Shown here: positions 52,388 through 61,886 of the stretch, piece after piece | How positions within the stretch are numbered: the first letter of the stretch is position 1 | How the letters are laid out: each line of letters starts with the position of its first letter | Assembly (NCBI GenBank): GCA_023228425.1 | Contig: JALOBE010000007.1 | Coordinates: forward strand, 33,769-97,768 | DNA: 64,000 bases | Direction of reading: 5' to 3' | From: Syntrophales bacterium | GTDB lineage: Bacteria; Desulfobacterota; Syntrophia; Syntrophales; UBA2210 | Made by a program: the position numbers and the translations under genes | The notes under the pieces: model-generated | Databases searched by the model: none | Told to the model about the DNA's origin: nothing | The model's input: only the letters and a program-made list of their open reading frames with translations

Positions 52388-55300
52388 ATGCGACTTAAGA
52401 AGATAGAAATACTGGGTTTTAAATCATTCCGGGAAAAAACAAGTCTTCTTTTCTCTCCGGGTATCAGCGCCATCGTGGGGCCCAACGGTTGCGGAAAGAG
52501 CAATATCGTCGATGCCATGCGGTGGGTCATGGGTGAGCAGCGGATAACGACGCTCCGCGGCAAAAAGATGGAAGATGTCATCTTTAACGGGAGTGACGAC
52601 GCCAAACCAGTCAGCATGGCCCATGTCTCCATAACCTTTGAAAACAACGGCAGACAATTTAACGGCTCCTATGCGGAGTTTGCCGAAGTCACGGTCTCGC
52701 GAAAGCTCTACCGTGATGGAGAAAGCGAATATTCCATAAACAACGTCCCCTGCCGCCTCCTCGACGTCCGTGAATTTTTCATGGACGCCGGAGTGGGCTC
52801 TCGAACCTATTCCATCGTTGAACAGGAACGGGTATTTCGACTCATAGAATCAAAACCTGAGGATCGCCGCGAATTTATTGAAGAAGCAGCCGGCATAGCC
52901 AAGTACCGTTCACGAAAAGAATCGGCAAGCCGGAAAATGGAAGCCACCCGTCAGAACCTTCTGCGCCTGAACGATATTGTCTCCGAGGTTAAAAGCCGGC
53001 TCAACGCCCTTTCACGACAGGCAAAAAAAGCGGAGCGCTTCAAGACATTGAAGCAGTCGGTCAGGGAATCACAATTAGCCCTCTCTCTTGATCTTCTCCT
53101 GGGCTTGAAAAGCCGTGAGGAAGCCTTGAAAGGGAAGATCGACCTCCTGGAAGAACAGCGGATGGGTGAAGAAACACGCCGAACCGTACTTGAAGCTTCC
53201 ATCGAAGAGATCCATGCCGGTGCTGTAGAAGCTGAAACATCCGCCTCCACGGCACAGGAAGGGTTCTTCACCATTCGAAACGACATTACCACCCTCGAAC
53301 AGAGCATTGTCTTTTCCAGGAAGACCCGCAACGAACTGGAACATCGCAGGACCGTCGGCAACAGCAACGCAGAGGCCCTGAGAAGCCGAAGACGATCCGT
53401 GACAGAGGAAATAAAAGCCCTTGAGACACACCTCTCCGCCTCGGAAGAATCCATGGACGAAATCCGCGAAGACATGAACCGCCTGCAAGGAATCGTAGAA
53501 CGCCTCGCGGAGGAAGAGACGGCAACCGCCGAAACCCTGGAACGTGAAAAGAGCCGTCACTTCGATACAATAACGGAACAGGGCCGCCTTAAAAACCTTC
53601 TTGTCTCTTTGGAGAAAGACCTTGAAACCCTGAAGAGGAAAAAAGAGCGGGAATCCCGGGAAATTAAAACCCATCAGGGGACGGTCAATTCTCTCCGGCA
53701 CCGTGCGGCGGGACTGAAGGCCGACCTGACATCGGAAATGGCTGCAATTGATCGTTTCAAAGAACAGGGGCAGGCGGGCCGGGAAGAACTGGAAGGCAAG
53801 CGGCGGGAGCTTGCCGCCGTCGACGACGCTATCGAGGACCTCAAGGAACGGCTTGGCCTGAAGACATCCCGTCTTTGCTCGCTTAAGGAAATCCAGGAGC
53901 GTTTTGACTGGTGTAGTGAAGGTACACGCTTTATTCTCAAGGAATCCCGCAAGGACTCCTGGCAGGCAGGCCGGATTTACGGTCTCGTTGCCGACCAGCT
54001 TGATGTTCCCCGTGAATACGAAGTGGCCGTGGAAGCCGTCCTGGGCGAAAAAATTCAGTCCATTCTCGTCGAAGACCACGAAAACGGCATCAGGGCTATT
54101 GACTACCTGAAACACAGCGGGTCGGGGCGGGGAAGTTTCATCCCTCTTGAAGACGGACGGCAGTGTGAATCGCCGGAGGATATTCCGGAACACCTCGGCC
54201 CGGTGCTTCGCCTCACCGACATAGTCAGCGCCCGAAGCGAGGACATGAAAAAATTCATCCAGCGCCTCTTCGGAGACATACTTCTCATCCCGGACCTTCA
54301 CATGGGAACACAACTCTGGAAGAAAAACGGATTCACGGGAACCTTTGTCACACCCGAGGGGGACATCATCAGTGGAAGAGGCATCCTCACCGGCGGAAGC
54401 GACCGTGGAAGCAACCCGTCACTTCTGCGCAGCAAGAGAGAAATTTCAGAGCTTCAGCGTGACACCGACGGGTTGCGGGAACATCTGAAGGAGGAACATG
54501 CCGTCAAGGCTGAAATCGTCTCGAGCATCGACAGCCTTGAAGAAGAACTGGAACGGCTTCGAAAGGTCTTCCATGAAAAAGAAATCCTCGTCAGTGAAAA
54601 GAAAAAAGATGTGGAAAGAATCGAGGGTGAAATCTCCTGGGTCGAGCAACAGATGAAGGTACTCACCTTCAACAGGGAAAGCATGGAACGGGAGGAAGCA
54701 GAAGCCGGACGGCGTATTATTGAAAGCAAGGATGAGATGACGCGCAACGAGGCTCGAATCTCCAGTGACCGGGATCGCATCGCCGGGCTTCAGGAACAGT
54801 GGAAGGACATCAGCACACGGCTTAAAAAAGAACAACAGGCCCTCACGGACAGGAAAATCGGGCTATCCTCTCTGGAAGAGCGAAGAGAGGCGGGCCTCAC
54901 CTCCCTGAGAACCCTTCAGAACAGTGTCGACGACATCGAAACAAGAATAACGGCTGCCGTCGACGAAATGCAACAGTGCCGGGAAAAAATACGGACCGCC
55001 CTCCGTGAGGAGTCGGCCTTCCAGGAACGTCTCGCCGTCCTGTACGACGATTTCGAAAAGGCGGAACGGGAACTTTCGTCAATCAGGGATCGACACAGTG
55101 CAATCGAAACGTCCCGTCGGGAAGCGGAAGCCCTGCTCCAGGCGGCCCGGAACAATCTTGACGGCACGGTGCGGGAACTGAACCGTCTGACCCTGGAACG
55201 GCACCAGGCAACCATGCAGTGCGACACGCTGAAAGCGGGTGTCCGGGAACGATATCAGCAGGATCTTCAAGACATGGTGGAGGGCTTCGAACCCCTGGGA

Positions 55301-55954
55301 GAGGAACGCAGGAAGGATATAGAGAAGCGGCTCGCCGACGACAGGGCGCGCCTGGACGACTTCGGGGACGTGAACCTCCTTGCTCTCAGCGAATACGAGG
55401 AGCTCAAGGAACGTCACGATTTCCTGACGGGCCAGGTCTCGGACCTGGAAACCTCCCTGGAAACACTCCGGAAGACCATATACCGCATCAACCAGATATC
55501 GAGAAAGCGCTTCGCTGAAACCTTCGAAGGGGTCAATGCCTGTTTCAAGCAGGTTTTCCCCCGGCTGTTCCCGGGCGGGAAGGGATCGCTCCATCTGACC
55601 GACGAACGGGACATGCTCGAGACGGGTGTGGATATCGAAATTCAAATCCCCGGCAAAAAAACCCAGAACCTGTCTCTGCTTTCAGGCGGGGAGAAGGCTC
55701 TCGCCGCCGTTGCGCTCATCTTCTCGATTCTCATGTACCGTCCCACACCGTTTCTGGTCCTCGATGAAGCCGATGCGCCCCTCGACGACAGCAACGTATC
55801 TCTCTTTGTCGGTATGGTAGGTGAAATCGCCCGCGAGTCGCAGGTCATATACATAACACACAACAAGCGTACCATGGAAACCGCCGACAACCTCATCGGC
55901 GTTACCATGCAGAAGAGTGGAATATCAACGATAGTATCGGTAAGCATGAACTGA
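52388..55954 (+). CDS. smc: Chromosome segregation protein SMC
   Basis: 1188 residues, full length. N-terminal ATPase half: ISAIVGPNGCGKSNIVDAM (Walker A) and Q-loop VMGEQRITTLRG. Coiled-coil arms flank a hinge (about 510-660: FILKESRKDSWQAGRIYGLV, GSGRGSFIPLEDGRQ, TPEGDIISGRGILTGGS). The C-terminal half has signature LLSGGEKALAAVALIFSIL, Walker B FLVLDEADAPLDDSNV, and D-loop. With ScpA/B it loops and condenses DNA for segregation. No scpA/scpB here. A TATAGT hexamer at 52272 may be the -10. The SD is weak (GGGTGGG directly before the ATG). Confidence 0.97.
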   Translation: MRLKKIEILGFKSFREKTSLLFSPGISAIVGPNGCGKSNIVDAMRWVMGEQRITTLRGKKMEDVIFNGSDDAKPVSMAHVSITFENNGRQFNGSYAEFAEVTVSRKLYRDGESEYSINNVPCRLLDVREFFMDAGVGSRTYSIVEQERVFRLIESKPEDRREFIEEAAGIAKYRSRKESASRKMEATRQNLLRLNDIVSEVKSRLNALSRQAKKAERFKTLKQSVRESQLALSLDLLLGLKSREEALKGKIDLLEEQRMGEETRRTVLEASIEEIHAGAVEAETSASTAQEGFFTIRNDITTLEQSIVFSRKTRNELEHRRTVGNSNAEALRSRRRSVTEEIKALETHLSASEESMDEIREDMNRLQGIVERLAEEETATAETLEREKSRHFDTITEQGRLKNLLVSLEKDLETLKRKKERESREIKTHQGTVNSLRHRAAGLKADLTSEMAAIDRFKEQGQAGREELEGKRRELAAVDDAIEDLKERLGLKTSRLCSLKEIQERFDWCSEGTRFILKESRKDSWQAGRIYGLVADQLDVPREYEVAVEAVLGEKIQSILVEDHENGIRAIDYLKHSGSGRGSFIPLEDGRQCESPEDIPEHLGPVLRLTDIVSARSEDMKKFIQRLFGDILLIPDLHMGTQLWKKNGFTGTFVTPEGDIISGRGILTGGSDRGSNPSLLRSKREISELQRDTDGLREHLKEEHAVKAEIVSSIDSLEEELERLRKVFHEKEILVSEKKKDVERIEGEISWVEQQMKVLTFNRESMEREEAEAGRRIIESKDEMTRNEARISSDRDRIAGLQEQWKDISTRLKKEQQALTDRKIGLSSLEERREAGLTSLRTLQNSVDDIETRITAAVDEMQQCREKIRTALREESAFQERLAVLYDDFEKAERELSSIRDRHSAIETSRREAEALLQAARNNLDGTVRELNRLTLERHQATMQCDTLKAGVRERYQQDLQDMVEGFEPLGEERRKDIEKRLADDRARLDDFGDVNLLALSEYEELKERHDFLTGQVSDLETSLETLRKTIYRINQISRKRFAETFEGVNACFKQVFPRLFPGGKGSLHLTDERDMLETGVDIEIQIPGKKTQNLSLLSGGEKALAAVALIFSILMYRPTPFLVLDEADAPLDDSNVSLFVGMVGEIARESQVIYITHNKRTMETADNLIGVTMQKSGISTIVSVSMN

Positions 55955-55971
55955 AGAATCCCCGTTGAACC

Positions 55972-56009
55972 GCGATTTCCCGTTCCCCTGGACGGGATTC
56001 GCCTTTTTT
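55972..56009 (+). terminator. Terminator between smc and ftsY
   Basis: GCGATTTCCCGT (55972-55983) pairs with ACGGGATTCGC (55992-56002) around an 8-nt loop with one bulge. T6 (56004-56009) follows. It suggests ftsY has its own transcript or partial readthrough. Confidence 0.8.
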
Positions 56010-56057
56010 CGGGTGGGCACCGCATCGGATTGACGCCGCCTTCCGGAAGGAATCGCA

Positions 56058-56993
56058 ATGGATAATACCAGGAAAACAGGATTTTTTTCACGGCTGAAAG
56101 AAGGCCTTTCAAAAACGCGGACGAGTTTTGTCCGGGGCCTTGAAGATATCGTCGTGGGAGAGCGCTATATCTCCGAGGAGTTCTATGAAGAACTGGAGGA
56201 GCTGCTCATCGCCGCGGATCTGGGACCCGCCTTTGCCGCCGAACTGATTGAGGAAATGAAATTCCGGACAAAGAGAACGGAACTGGACAGTCCGGAAGTA
56301 CTCACAGGCGTCATGCAGGACTACATGATTTCAATCCTCGCACCGAGTGACCATCCCCTGCACATTCCGAAAGACGGGCTCTATACCGTCATGGTGGTTG
56401 GTGTAAACGGAACGGGCAAGACAACGACTATCGGGAAGGTTGCCTCCTATCTGAAACAGGATGGATACAGCATCATGCTCGCCGCCGCAGACACCTTCAG
56501 GGCCGCCGCCGTTGAGCAGCTTGAAGCATGGAGCCGGCGGACGGAAGCGCCGCTGATCAAGCACTCCGCAGGCAGCGATCCTTCGGCGGTAGTCTTCGAC
56601 GCCATTCGAGCCGCCCGGGCACGGAACGTCAATGTCCTTCTCATCGACACGGCGGGACGACTTCACACGAAAACCAACCTCATGGATGAACTGAAGAAAA
56701 TCAAGCGGATCATGGCCCGGGAAATACCGGAAGCACCCCACGAAACGCTTCTGGTTCTCGACGCTGTAACGGGGCAGAACGCCTTGGCCCAGGCGAAAAT
56801 GTTCAATGCCGAAATCGGTGTCTCCGGTCTCGTTCTGACGAAGCTCGACGGAACAGCCAAGGGTGGAATCGTTGTAAGGATAGCACAGGAGTTAAAACTG
56901 CCCATCCGTTTCGTCGGGGTGGGTGAAGGTGTCGATGATCTTCGTCCCTTCAACGCCGGGGAGTTCGTCAACGCCCTCATGGCACCGCACTAG
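56058..56993 (+). CDS. ftsY: Signal recognition particle receptor FtsY
   Basis: 311 residues, lacking the long acidic A domain of E. coli FtsY. It has the N helical bundle (about 25-95), the NG GTPase with P-loop GVNGTGKTTTIGKVA, then AAADTFRAAAVEQLEAW, LLIDTAGRLHTK, TKLDGTAKGGIV and VGEGVDDLRPF. The amphipathic start (MDNTRKTGFFSRLKEG, FFSRLKxGLxKT) binds membrane and SRP. SD AAGGA 6 nt upstream. It docks SRP-ribosome complexes at the membrane. Confidence 0.96.
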   Translation: MDNTRKTGFFSRLKEGLSKTRTSFVRGLEDIVVGERYISEEFYEELEELLIAADLGPAFAAELIEEMKFRTKRTELDSPEVLTGVMQDYMISILAPSDHPLHIPKDGLYTVMVVGVNGTGKTTTIGKVASYLKQDGYSIMLAAADTFRAAAVEQLEAWSRRTEAPLIKHSAGSDPSAVVFDAIRAARARNVNVLLIDTAGRLHTKTNLMDELKKIKRIMAREIPEAPHETLLVLDAVTGQNALAQAKMFNAEIGVSGLVLTKLDGTAKGGIVVRIAQELKLPIRFVGVGEGVDDLRPFNAGEFVNALMAPH

Positions 56994-57112
56994 TGCCGTA
57001 TACCGGCACATTCCGGAGGAGAACTCCTCGAGTGGGCACCAGGGCACACCGCCCGGAGGAACGACACGGCGTGACGCGGTACGAGGGAGATACGTCAGCG
57101 TGACAAGATCGG

Positions 57113-57763
57113 ATGATGGAACGGATTTTCGCCATAGGAGACATACACGGCTGTATCACCATGCTGGAGGAACTCGTCGCCCTGCTGCCCCTGGACAAAG
57201 ACGCCGACCGGCTCCTTTTCATCGGTGACTACATTGACCGGGGAATGCATTCCAAAGAGGTTGTTGATTGTATCATCGATCTGAAGCAACGCTGCAAGCG
57301 TGTAACCTGCCTCCTGGGTAACCATGAGGAAATGCTGATGAACTACATCGAAGGACAAGACAAGGAGGCTGAGTACGTGTTTTTACGCAACGGCGGAACG
57401 GCAACGGTCCTCTCCTACGGCTACCGCGACGACGGGAACGACAGGATCATCGATGTACCCCCGCCTCACCTCGAGTTTTTTGAAACGCTCCTCCCCCTCT
57501 ATGAAACGGACGATTACATCTTCGCCCATGCCGGCCTGAGACCGGGAACGGATCCGGCCGGGCAGGACCGGAGTGACCTCCTCTGGATCCGAGGTGAATT
57601 CATACACTCCTCCTATGATTTCGGAAAAACAGTTGTCTTCGGCCACACGCCCTTCGCGTCTCCCTTGCTGGAAGACGATAAAATAGGCATAGATACGGGC
57701 GCCGTCTACGGGGGGAACCTGACCTGTATCGAATTGCCCTCCCGAAAAATCTACCAGGTGTGA
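57113..57763 (+). CDS. PP1/ApaH-like serine/threonine metallophosphatase
   Basis: 216 residues with all signatures of the PPP family: GDIHG, GDYIDRG, GNHEE, HAG and GHTP. It removes phosphate from phosphoproteins or diadenosine compounds. Substrate unknown. Met1-Met2 (57113, 57116) are both possible starts. It lies upstream of ftcD (3 nt gap) and could be co-transcribed. Confidence 0.92.
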   Translation: MMERIFAIGDIHGCITMLEELVALLPLDKDADRLLFIGDYIDRGMHSKEVVDCIIDLKQRCKRVTCLLGNHEEMLMNYIEGQDKEAEYVFLRNGGTATVLSYGYRDDGNDRIIDVPPPHLEFFETLLPLYETDDYIFAHAGLRPGTDPAGQDRSDLLWIRGEFIHSSYDFGKTVVFGHTPFASPLLEDDKIGIDTGAVYGGNLTCIELPSRKIYQV

Positions 57764-57766
57764 TCC

Positions 57767-58654
57767 ATGCCCACCATAGAGTGTGTGCCAAATTTCAGTG
57801 AAGGCCGCCGCCGGGAAATTCTGGAGGAAATCGTCGGCGCCGCCTCGAAGGAGCAGGGGGTGAGGATCGCGGACTTCAGCCTGGATCCTGACCACAACCG
57901 GAGCGTCCTCACGCTCATCGGCGAACCCGATCCTCTGGTTTCGGCGGTTCTGGCGGCATCAGAACGAGCCCTGGAATTGATCGACATGAGGACGCACCGC
58001 GGCGTGCACCCCCGTATCGGTTCCGTGGACGTGGTCCCCTTCATCCCGCTCCTGAATGCGTCCATGCAGGAGGCCGTCACCGCAGCCCATCGCTTCGGCC
58101 GGGAATTCGCCCGGCGAAACAACGTACCCGTTTATTTTTACGGCGAAGCCGCCCGTACCCCTGAACGGAGGCTGCTTGCCACAATACGACGGGGGGGATA
58201 TGAGCATGTGCGCCTGCGTCTTGCCGATCAGGCCTGGCAGCCCGACGAGGGGCCACCGCGATTCGACCCGGCACGGGGCGCCACAGCGGTCGGCGCCCGA
58301 AAACCGCTGGTTGCCTTCAATATTAATCTTGACACGAACGATCTGGCCATCGCCCGCGACATAGCCCGGACCATCAGGCATTCAAGCGGTGGCCTGCCTC
58401 ACGTTCAGGCCATAGGTATCCCGCTGGCAAGCAGGGCCATCGTTCAGGTCTCAATGAACCTGATGGACTGCGAAATAACCCCCCTGATCACCGTCTACGA
58501 CAAGGTACGGGAAGAGGCTGAGAATCGTGGCGTTGCCGTCATCGAATCCGAGTTGATCGGCCTCATGCCCGAATCGGCCCTGGCGGGAACCACCGCGGAA
58601 TACCTCAAGATATGCAATTTTCGAGACGACTGCGTCATAGAGTGTCATCTCTGA
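57767..58654 (+). CDS. ftcD: Glutamate formimidoyltransferase (formiminotransferase only)
   Basis: 295 residues, N- and C-subdomains of formiminotransferase without the cyclodeaminase. Family motifs: CVPNFSEGR, DPDHNRSVLTLIG (His51-like), THRGVHPRIGSVDVVPF, VPVYFYGEAA, and NLMDCEITPL. It transfers the formimino group between formiminoglutamate and tetrahydrofolate. No hutH/hutU/fchA lies nearby. In anaerobes, stand-alone FtcD can serve histidine breakdown or one-carbon supply. I infer neither. Confidence 0.94.
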   Translation: MPTIECVPNFSEGRRREILEEIVGAASKEQGVRIADFSLDPDHNRSVLTLIGEPDPLVSAVLAASERALELIDMRTHRGVHPRIGSVDVVPFIPLLNASMQEAVTAAHRFGREFARRNNVPVYFYGEAARTPERRLLATIRRGGYEHVRLRLADQAWQPDEGPPRFDPARGATAVGARKPLVAFNINLDTNDLAIARDIARTIRHSSGGLPHVQAIGIPLASRAIVQVSMNLMDCEITPLITVYDKVREEAENRGVAVIESELIGLMPESALAGTTAEYLKICNFRDDCVIECHL

Positions 58655-58688
58655 TGAGGCGGACGGCGCGGGACGGGCCCGCGCTGTA

Positions 58689-58717
58689 TTGACACCCGGT
58701 ACAAATAGTGATAGATG
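58689..58717 (+). promoter_or_regulatory. Candidate promoter of tRNA-Arg
   Basis: TTGACA (58689-58694), 17 bp, TAGATG (58712-58717), 41 bp before the tRNA. The -35 is consensus and the -10 is weak. Confidence 0.45.
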
Positions 58718-58757
58718 CCATTCCCTCACGTTCACGTCTGCGAAAAGGAAAGCGAAC

Positions 58758-58834
58758 GCCCCCGTAGCTCAGAAGGATAGAGCAACGGATTCCTAATCCG
58801 TGTGCCGTGTGTTCGAATCACACCGGGGGCACCA
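58758..58834 (+). tRNA. tRNA-Arg (CCT anticodon, CCA encoded)
   Basis: Full cloverleaf: acceptor GCCCCCG/CGGGGGC, D arm GCTC...GAGC, anticodon arm ACGGA-TTCCTAA-TCCGT (anticodon CCT, reads AGG), T arm GTGTG-TTCGAAT-CACAC, discriminator A and encoded CCA. Confidence 0.97.
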
Positions 58835-58852
58835 CTGCCGAAGGAGAACATC

Positions 58853-59425
58853 GTGACAAAATTTCTCGCCACCACAACAGCCCTGATTGCATGCTTCCTG
58901 CTGGTCGGTTCAAGTCTTTGCGGAGCGGAAGCACAATCAGACCTGGAACGACTCCTGGAGACCGGCGAATGCGTGCGGTGTAACCTGGATGGAATCGATT
59001 TTCAAGGGGCTGACCTGAGCGGCGCCGACCTCACGGAATCAAAATTGAACGGGGCAAACTTCAGCGGGGCGAACCTGAGCGGCGCCACGTTCATGCGAGC
59101 CAAATTGCACGGAGCGAACATGAGCGGCGCCAACCTGCGGGGGACGGATTTAGGTTGGATCGATATGCCCGACGGTGATTTGAGCAACACCGACATGAGC
59201 GGCGCAAATCTCGCCATGGCGTACCTGCTCAGGGCCAATATGCAAAACGCGATCCTGGTGGGAGCAAACATGCGTGGAACCGACCTGACCAGGGCGGATC
59301 TGCGGGGAGCCGATCTGAGCGGAATCAAGCGCCTCGGACTGTGGCTGCGTAAGACCAACCTGACGGGGGCCACCTGGATCGACGGCTCGGTCTGTGGCGA
59401 AAACTCCATCAGCAAGTGCAGGTAA
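58853..59425 (+). CDS. Exported pentapeptide-repeat protein, GTG start
   Basis: 190 residues. GTG 58853 has AAGGAG 6 nt upstream. It begins with a signal peptide (MTKFLATTTALIACFLLVG, cleavage near GAEA). The mature part opens with a CVRC pair and then about 20 pentapeptide units of form A(D/N)LxG (GADLSGADLTESKLNGANF, and further), building a right-handed beta-helix. Family members mimic DNA or bind proteins, but here export points to an envelope role. The frame could be read from inside the tRNA, but this is not coding. It starts only 18 nt after the tRNA CCA, so co-transcription is likely. Confidence 0.85.
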   Translation: MTKFLATTTALIACFLLVGSSLCGAEAQSDLERLLETGECVRCNLDGIDFQGADLSGADLTESKLNGANFSGANLSGATFMRAKLHGANMSGANLRGTDLGWIDMPDGDLSNTDMSGANLAMAYLLRANMQNAILVGANMRGTDLTRADLRGADLSGIKRLGLWLRKTNLTGATWIDGSVCGENSISKCR

Positions 59426-59534
59426 CCCGGAAACAGTGGTCGCCCGTTCGATCCTTTCCGGACGTTCCTTGCCCGAAGTCATCGGCAAACCGGCAACAGG
59501 ACTGGGAGGAATGTCTCCCCCGCCATGGTTCCGG

Positions 59535-60320
59535 TCAGGGTCTGTCCTGTTCCGCCCAAGCCAGTGTCGCCAGGTAGGGATAATGATCCGACGGGTACAG
59601 GCCGTCCCGGTTGTCACGAAGAATAACCGCATCCCGAACCGAAAATTCGGGTGAATGAAAAATCCAGTCCATCCGGAATTTTTTCGGGTTTCCCCGGAAA
59701 TCGTGGCGGGTCATGCTCTTTTCGCCTTCCTCCTTCGAAAGGGCCTGCCAGGTATCCACCATTTCACGGTATCCGCCGGAGAGAACCCTATGGACGGGGG
59801 ATCCGGGTCCGTCATTGAAATCTCCCATGATGATACAGGGTTCGCTTCTGGACGCCATCCACCGGCCGATTATTCTCGCCTGCTCCAGCCGTGCTTCGTC
59901 ACTCACGTGGTCCAGGTGTGTCACCAGAGCGACGAATTCGTCGCCGGACAACCTGTCCCGGAAGCACCCGTAATTCATCATCCGTGGAAAAGCGCTTTCC
60001 CAGTCTTTGCTTTTGTGAACGCGCGGTGTCCTGGAAAGCCAGAACTCGTCGGCCCCGACAAGATCCATGTCATCGGTGCTGAAAAAAAGAGTCGGGTACT
60101 GGCCGTCGTCATCCCATAACCGGTCCGGCGCGATCATGATATACTCGGGAGACAGCCGCTCCTCGATAAAGGCCAGCTGCCACTGTTTTCCCTCCTGCGT
60201 GCCCAGGATGTGGGGCCGGTACCGGCGGATAATCTCCACTACGAGATCACGACGCCTGTTCCAGGCGGCGGGCCCCTCCTCACCGTTATCGAACAGAAGA
60301 TTGAAGGTCATGACTCTCAT
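59535..60320 (-). CDS. Endonuclease/exonuclease/phosphatase family protein
   Basis: 261 residues. Motifs: MRVMTFNLLFDNGEE, ILGTQEGKQWQLAFIEE, VTHLDHVSDEAR, IIMGDFNDGPGSPVHR, RMDWIFHSPEF and SDHYPYLATL, all parts of the exonuclease III/DNase I-like fold (Asn, Glu, Asp-x-Asn, Asp-His). Substrates range from nucleic acid to sphingomyelin or phosphoinositide-like lipids. The ATG 60320 lies 44 nt after the hydrolase stop. The frame continues into that gene without coding signs. Confidence 0.88.
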   Translation of the reverse strand: MRVMTFNLLFDNGEEGPAAWNRRRDLVVEIIRRYRPHILGTQEGKQWQLAFIEERLSPEYIMIAPDRLWDDDGQYPTLFFSTDDMDLVGADEFWLSRTPRVHKSKDWESAFPRMMNYGCFRDRLSGDEFVALVTHLDHVSDEARLEQARIIGRWMASRSEPCIIMGDFNDGPGSPVHRVLSGGYREMVDTWQALSKEEGEKSMTRHDFRGNPKKFRMDWIFHSPEFSVRDAVILRDNRDGLYPSDHYPYLATLAWAEQDRP

Positions 60321-60364
60321 GGACTGAACGCTCCCGATATACCCTGACAACGGCTGCTGATCGA

Positions 60365-61246
60365 TCAGGGTGCCGTGATAAAGTCGATAAGGATTCTGTT
60401 GAAACGCTCGGGATTCTGGATATGAAGCGCGTGGCCGCAGTTTTCGAAGGCAACGGACCTCACTTCCGGCGATCTGACGAGAGCGTTTTTCATAAAGGCG
60501 TATGTCCCCTCTCCGTAGTAGGTGCTCTCCCCTCCCCAGACCAGCAGACAGGGGACAGATATCCCGGCGAGTTGGGGCCGATAATCCTGCATCATCATGG
60601 AAATCCACAGGAAGAGAATCACGTGGGGACTGTTGCGCCGGGCCTCTTCGAGAAGCCAGTCCAGATCATCCTTCCAGGGGTAACCGGGGTCCTCGAAAAT
60701 GGAAGTCCCCCGGTCCATGTCCGTCCTGTTGAAGAGCCGGGGGACGAGCAGGCGGCAGTACTGTTCCCAGTCCTCGCACATGAGGGACATGAGCGACAGA
60801 TTATCCTCATGGGTAAAATCGCCGAATCTTCCGTTCAGCCCCCTCAACCCGAAGTTCCAGTCTTCCGACTTCAACAGTCTGGGCGCCATGTCGACGATGG
60901 TGATTTTATGGAGATTTCCGCAGCCGAACTGCTTGATGTACTCGAAGATAACCTGTCCTCCCAGTGACCATCCCACGAGGGTGACTTCCGCCAGATCCAG
61001 GAAGGTTATGAGTTCGTTCAGGTCCCGGGCAAGCCGCGGAATCGTGATGCCGTCGGCGGGACGGCCCGAATCACCGTGTCCTCGAAGGTCGCAGGCAATA
61101 ATCCGGAAATGACGGCTCAATGCGGGAATCTGTTTTCGGAAATGGCTGTGATTCGCCGTCAGACCGTGTATGAGTACGACGGACCGACCTGTTCCACGGT
61201 CCTCGTAGAATATGCCGACATGGTCATTGGTTGTAAAAAAAGGCAT
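60365..61246 (-). CDS. Alpha/beta hydrolase
   Basis: 293 residues. Oxyanion LIHGLTANHSHF, nucleophile GWSLGG (Ser), acid in LLVWGGESTYYGEG, and His in NCGHALHIQNPE. The core is that of epoxide-hydrolase/haloalkane-type carboxylesterases. I prefer ATG 61246 with GAGGG 5 nt upstream. GTG 61258 would add four residues and overlap the thioesterase stop by 4 nt. Substrate unknown. Lid region helices contain DWEQYCRLLVPRLFNR. Confidence 0.88.
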   Translation of the reverse strand: MPFFTTNDHVGIFYEDRGTGRSVVLIHGLTANHSHFRKQIPALSRHFRIIACDLRGHGDSGRPADGITIPRLARDLNELITFLDLAEVTLVGWSLGGQVIFEYIKQFGCGNLHKITIVDMAPRLLKSEDWNFGLRGLNGRFGDFTHEDNLSLMSLMCEDWEQYCRLLVPRLFNRTDMDRGTSIFEDPGYPWKDDLDWLLEEARRNSPHVILFLWISMMMQDYRPQLAGISVPCLLVWGGESTYYGEGTYAFMKNALVRSPEVRSVAFENCGHALHIQNPERFNRILIDFITAP

Positions 61247-61254
61247 CCTGTCCC

Positions 61255-61686
61255 TCACGACACGCTCATCATGGTGGCCTGCATGGCCGCGATGAGGATG
61301 GTCCGCCCGTCCCTTTCGGCCGTCAGTTCAGCTGTGCTGACCGTAAGTGTTCTCCCCGACTTCAACACCCGTGCCGAAGCGAGGAACCGCTCTCCCACGG
61401 CAGGGGCAAGCATGTTCACTTTGAATTCGACGCTCACAACGTCGGAGTCCCGCGGCATCAGGGTGTAGGCGGCGTAGCCGCAGGCCACGTCCAGTGCTGT
61501 CGATATCACTCCGGCGTGGATGTTTCCCTGCTGCTGCGTAAGCTCTTCGCGGAAGGGAATCTCGACAACCACATGACCGGGCTCAACGGTTACCATCTTC
61601 AAACCCAGGAGCTTCATGAAGCCTTGACGGTCAAAACTGTCGCGAACCCTTTTTTCGAAATCCATATCCCGTGGCTCATACTTCAT
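61255..61686 (-). CDS. Hotdog-fold acyl-CoA thioesterase (PaaI type)
   Basis: 143 residues. Catalytic-type HAGVISTALDVACGYAAYT (the HGG/HAGx5D motif of PaaI/YiiD-like thioesterases) and the C-terminal strands VSVEFKVNMLAPAVG. ATG 61686 has AGGAG upstream. The frame upstream (to 61803) is not conserved-looking. It is the first gene of a three-gene unit with the alpha/beta hydrolase and EEP nuclease. Acyl-CoA specificity is unknown. Confidence 0.85.
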   Translation of the reverse strand: MKYEPRDMDFEKRVRDSFDRQGFMKLLGLKMVTVEPGHVVVEIPFREELTQQQGNIHAGVISTALDVACGYAAYTLMPRDSDVVSVEFKVNMLAPAVGERFLASARVLKSGRTLTVSTAELTAERDGRTILIAAMQATMMSVS

Positions 61687-61830
61687 CACATAATGCTCCT
61701 TTCCGATACGTTCCCCCGCGCAGTGTGCATCGGTCCCGGCAGTGGCCGCACCCCGGCAGGGTACAGGTGTATATACATCGTAAAGCCCCGTTCTGACAAT
61801 CATTTAAAAAAGCATCCTCTCAAACCTCCT

Positions 61831-61848
61831 GACGAACTCGTAAAAAGC
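61831..61848. repeat. Dispersed repeat, end fragment F
   Basis: GACGAACTCGTAAAAAGC resembles the outer end of copy E (reverse complement GACGAACGCGTAAAAAGC). The rest of the element is not seen. Confidence 0.55.
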
Positions 61849-61886
61849 GCCCCAGCCCTCCTCCGAAACCGCCAGCGTTTATATTC

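Noticed and set aside
53075..54313. 412-codon minus-strand frame in smc
   Set aside because: Antisense shadow of the coiled-coil region, no recognisable domain.
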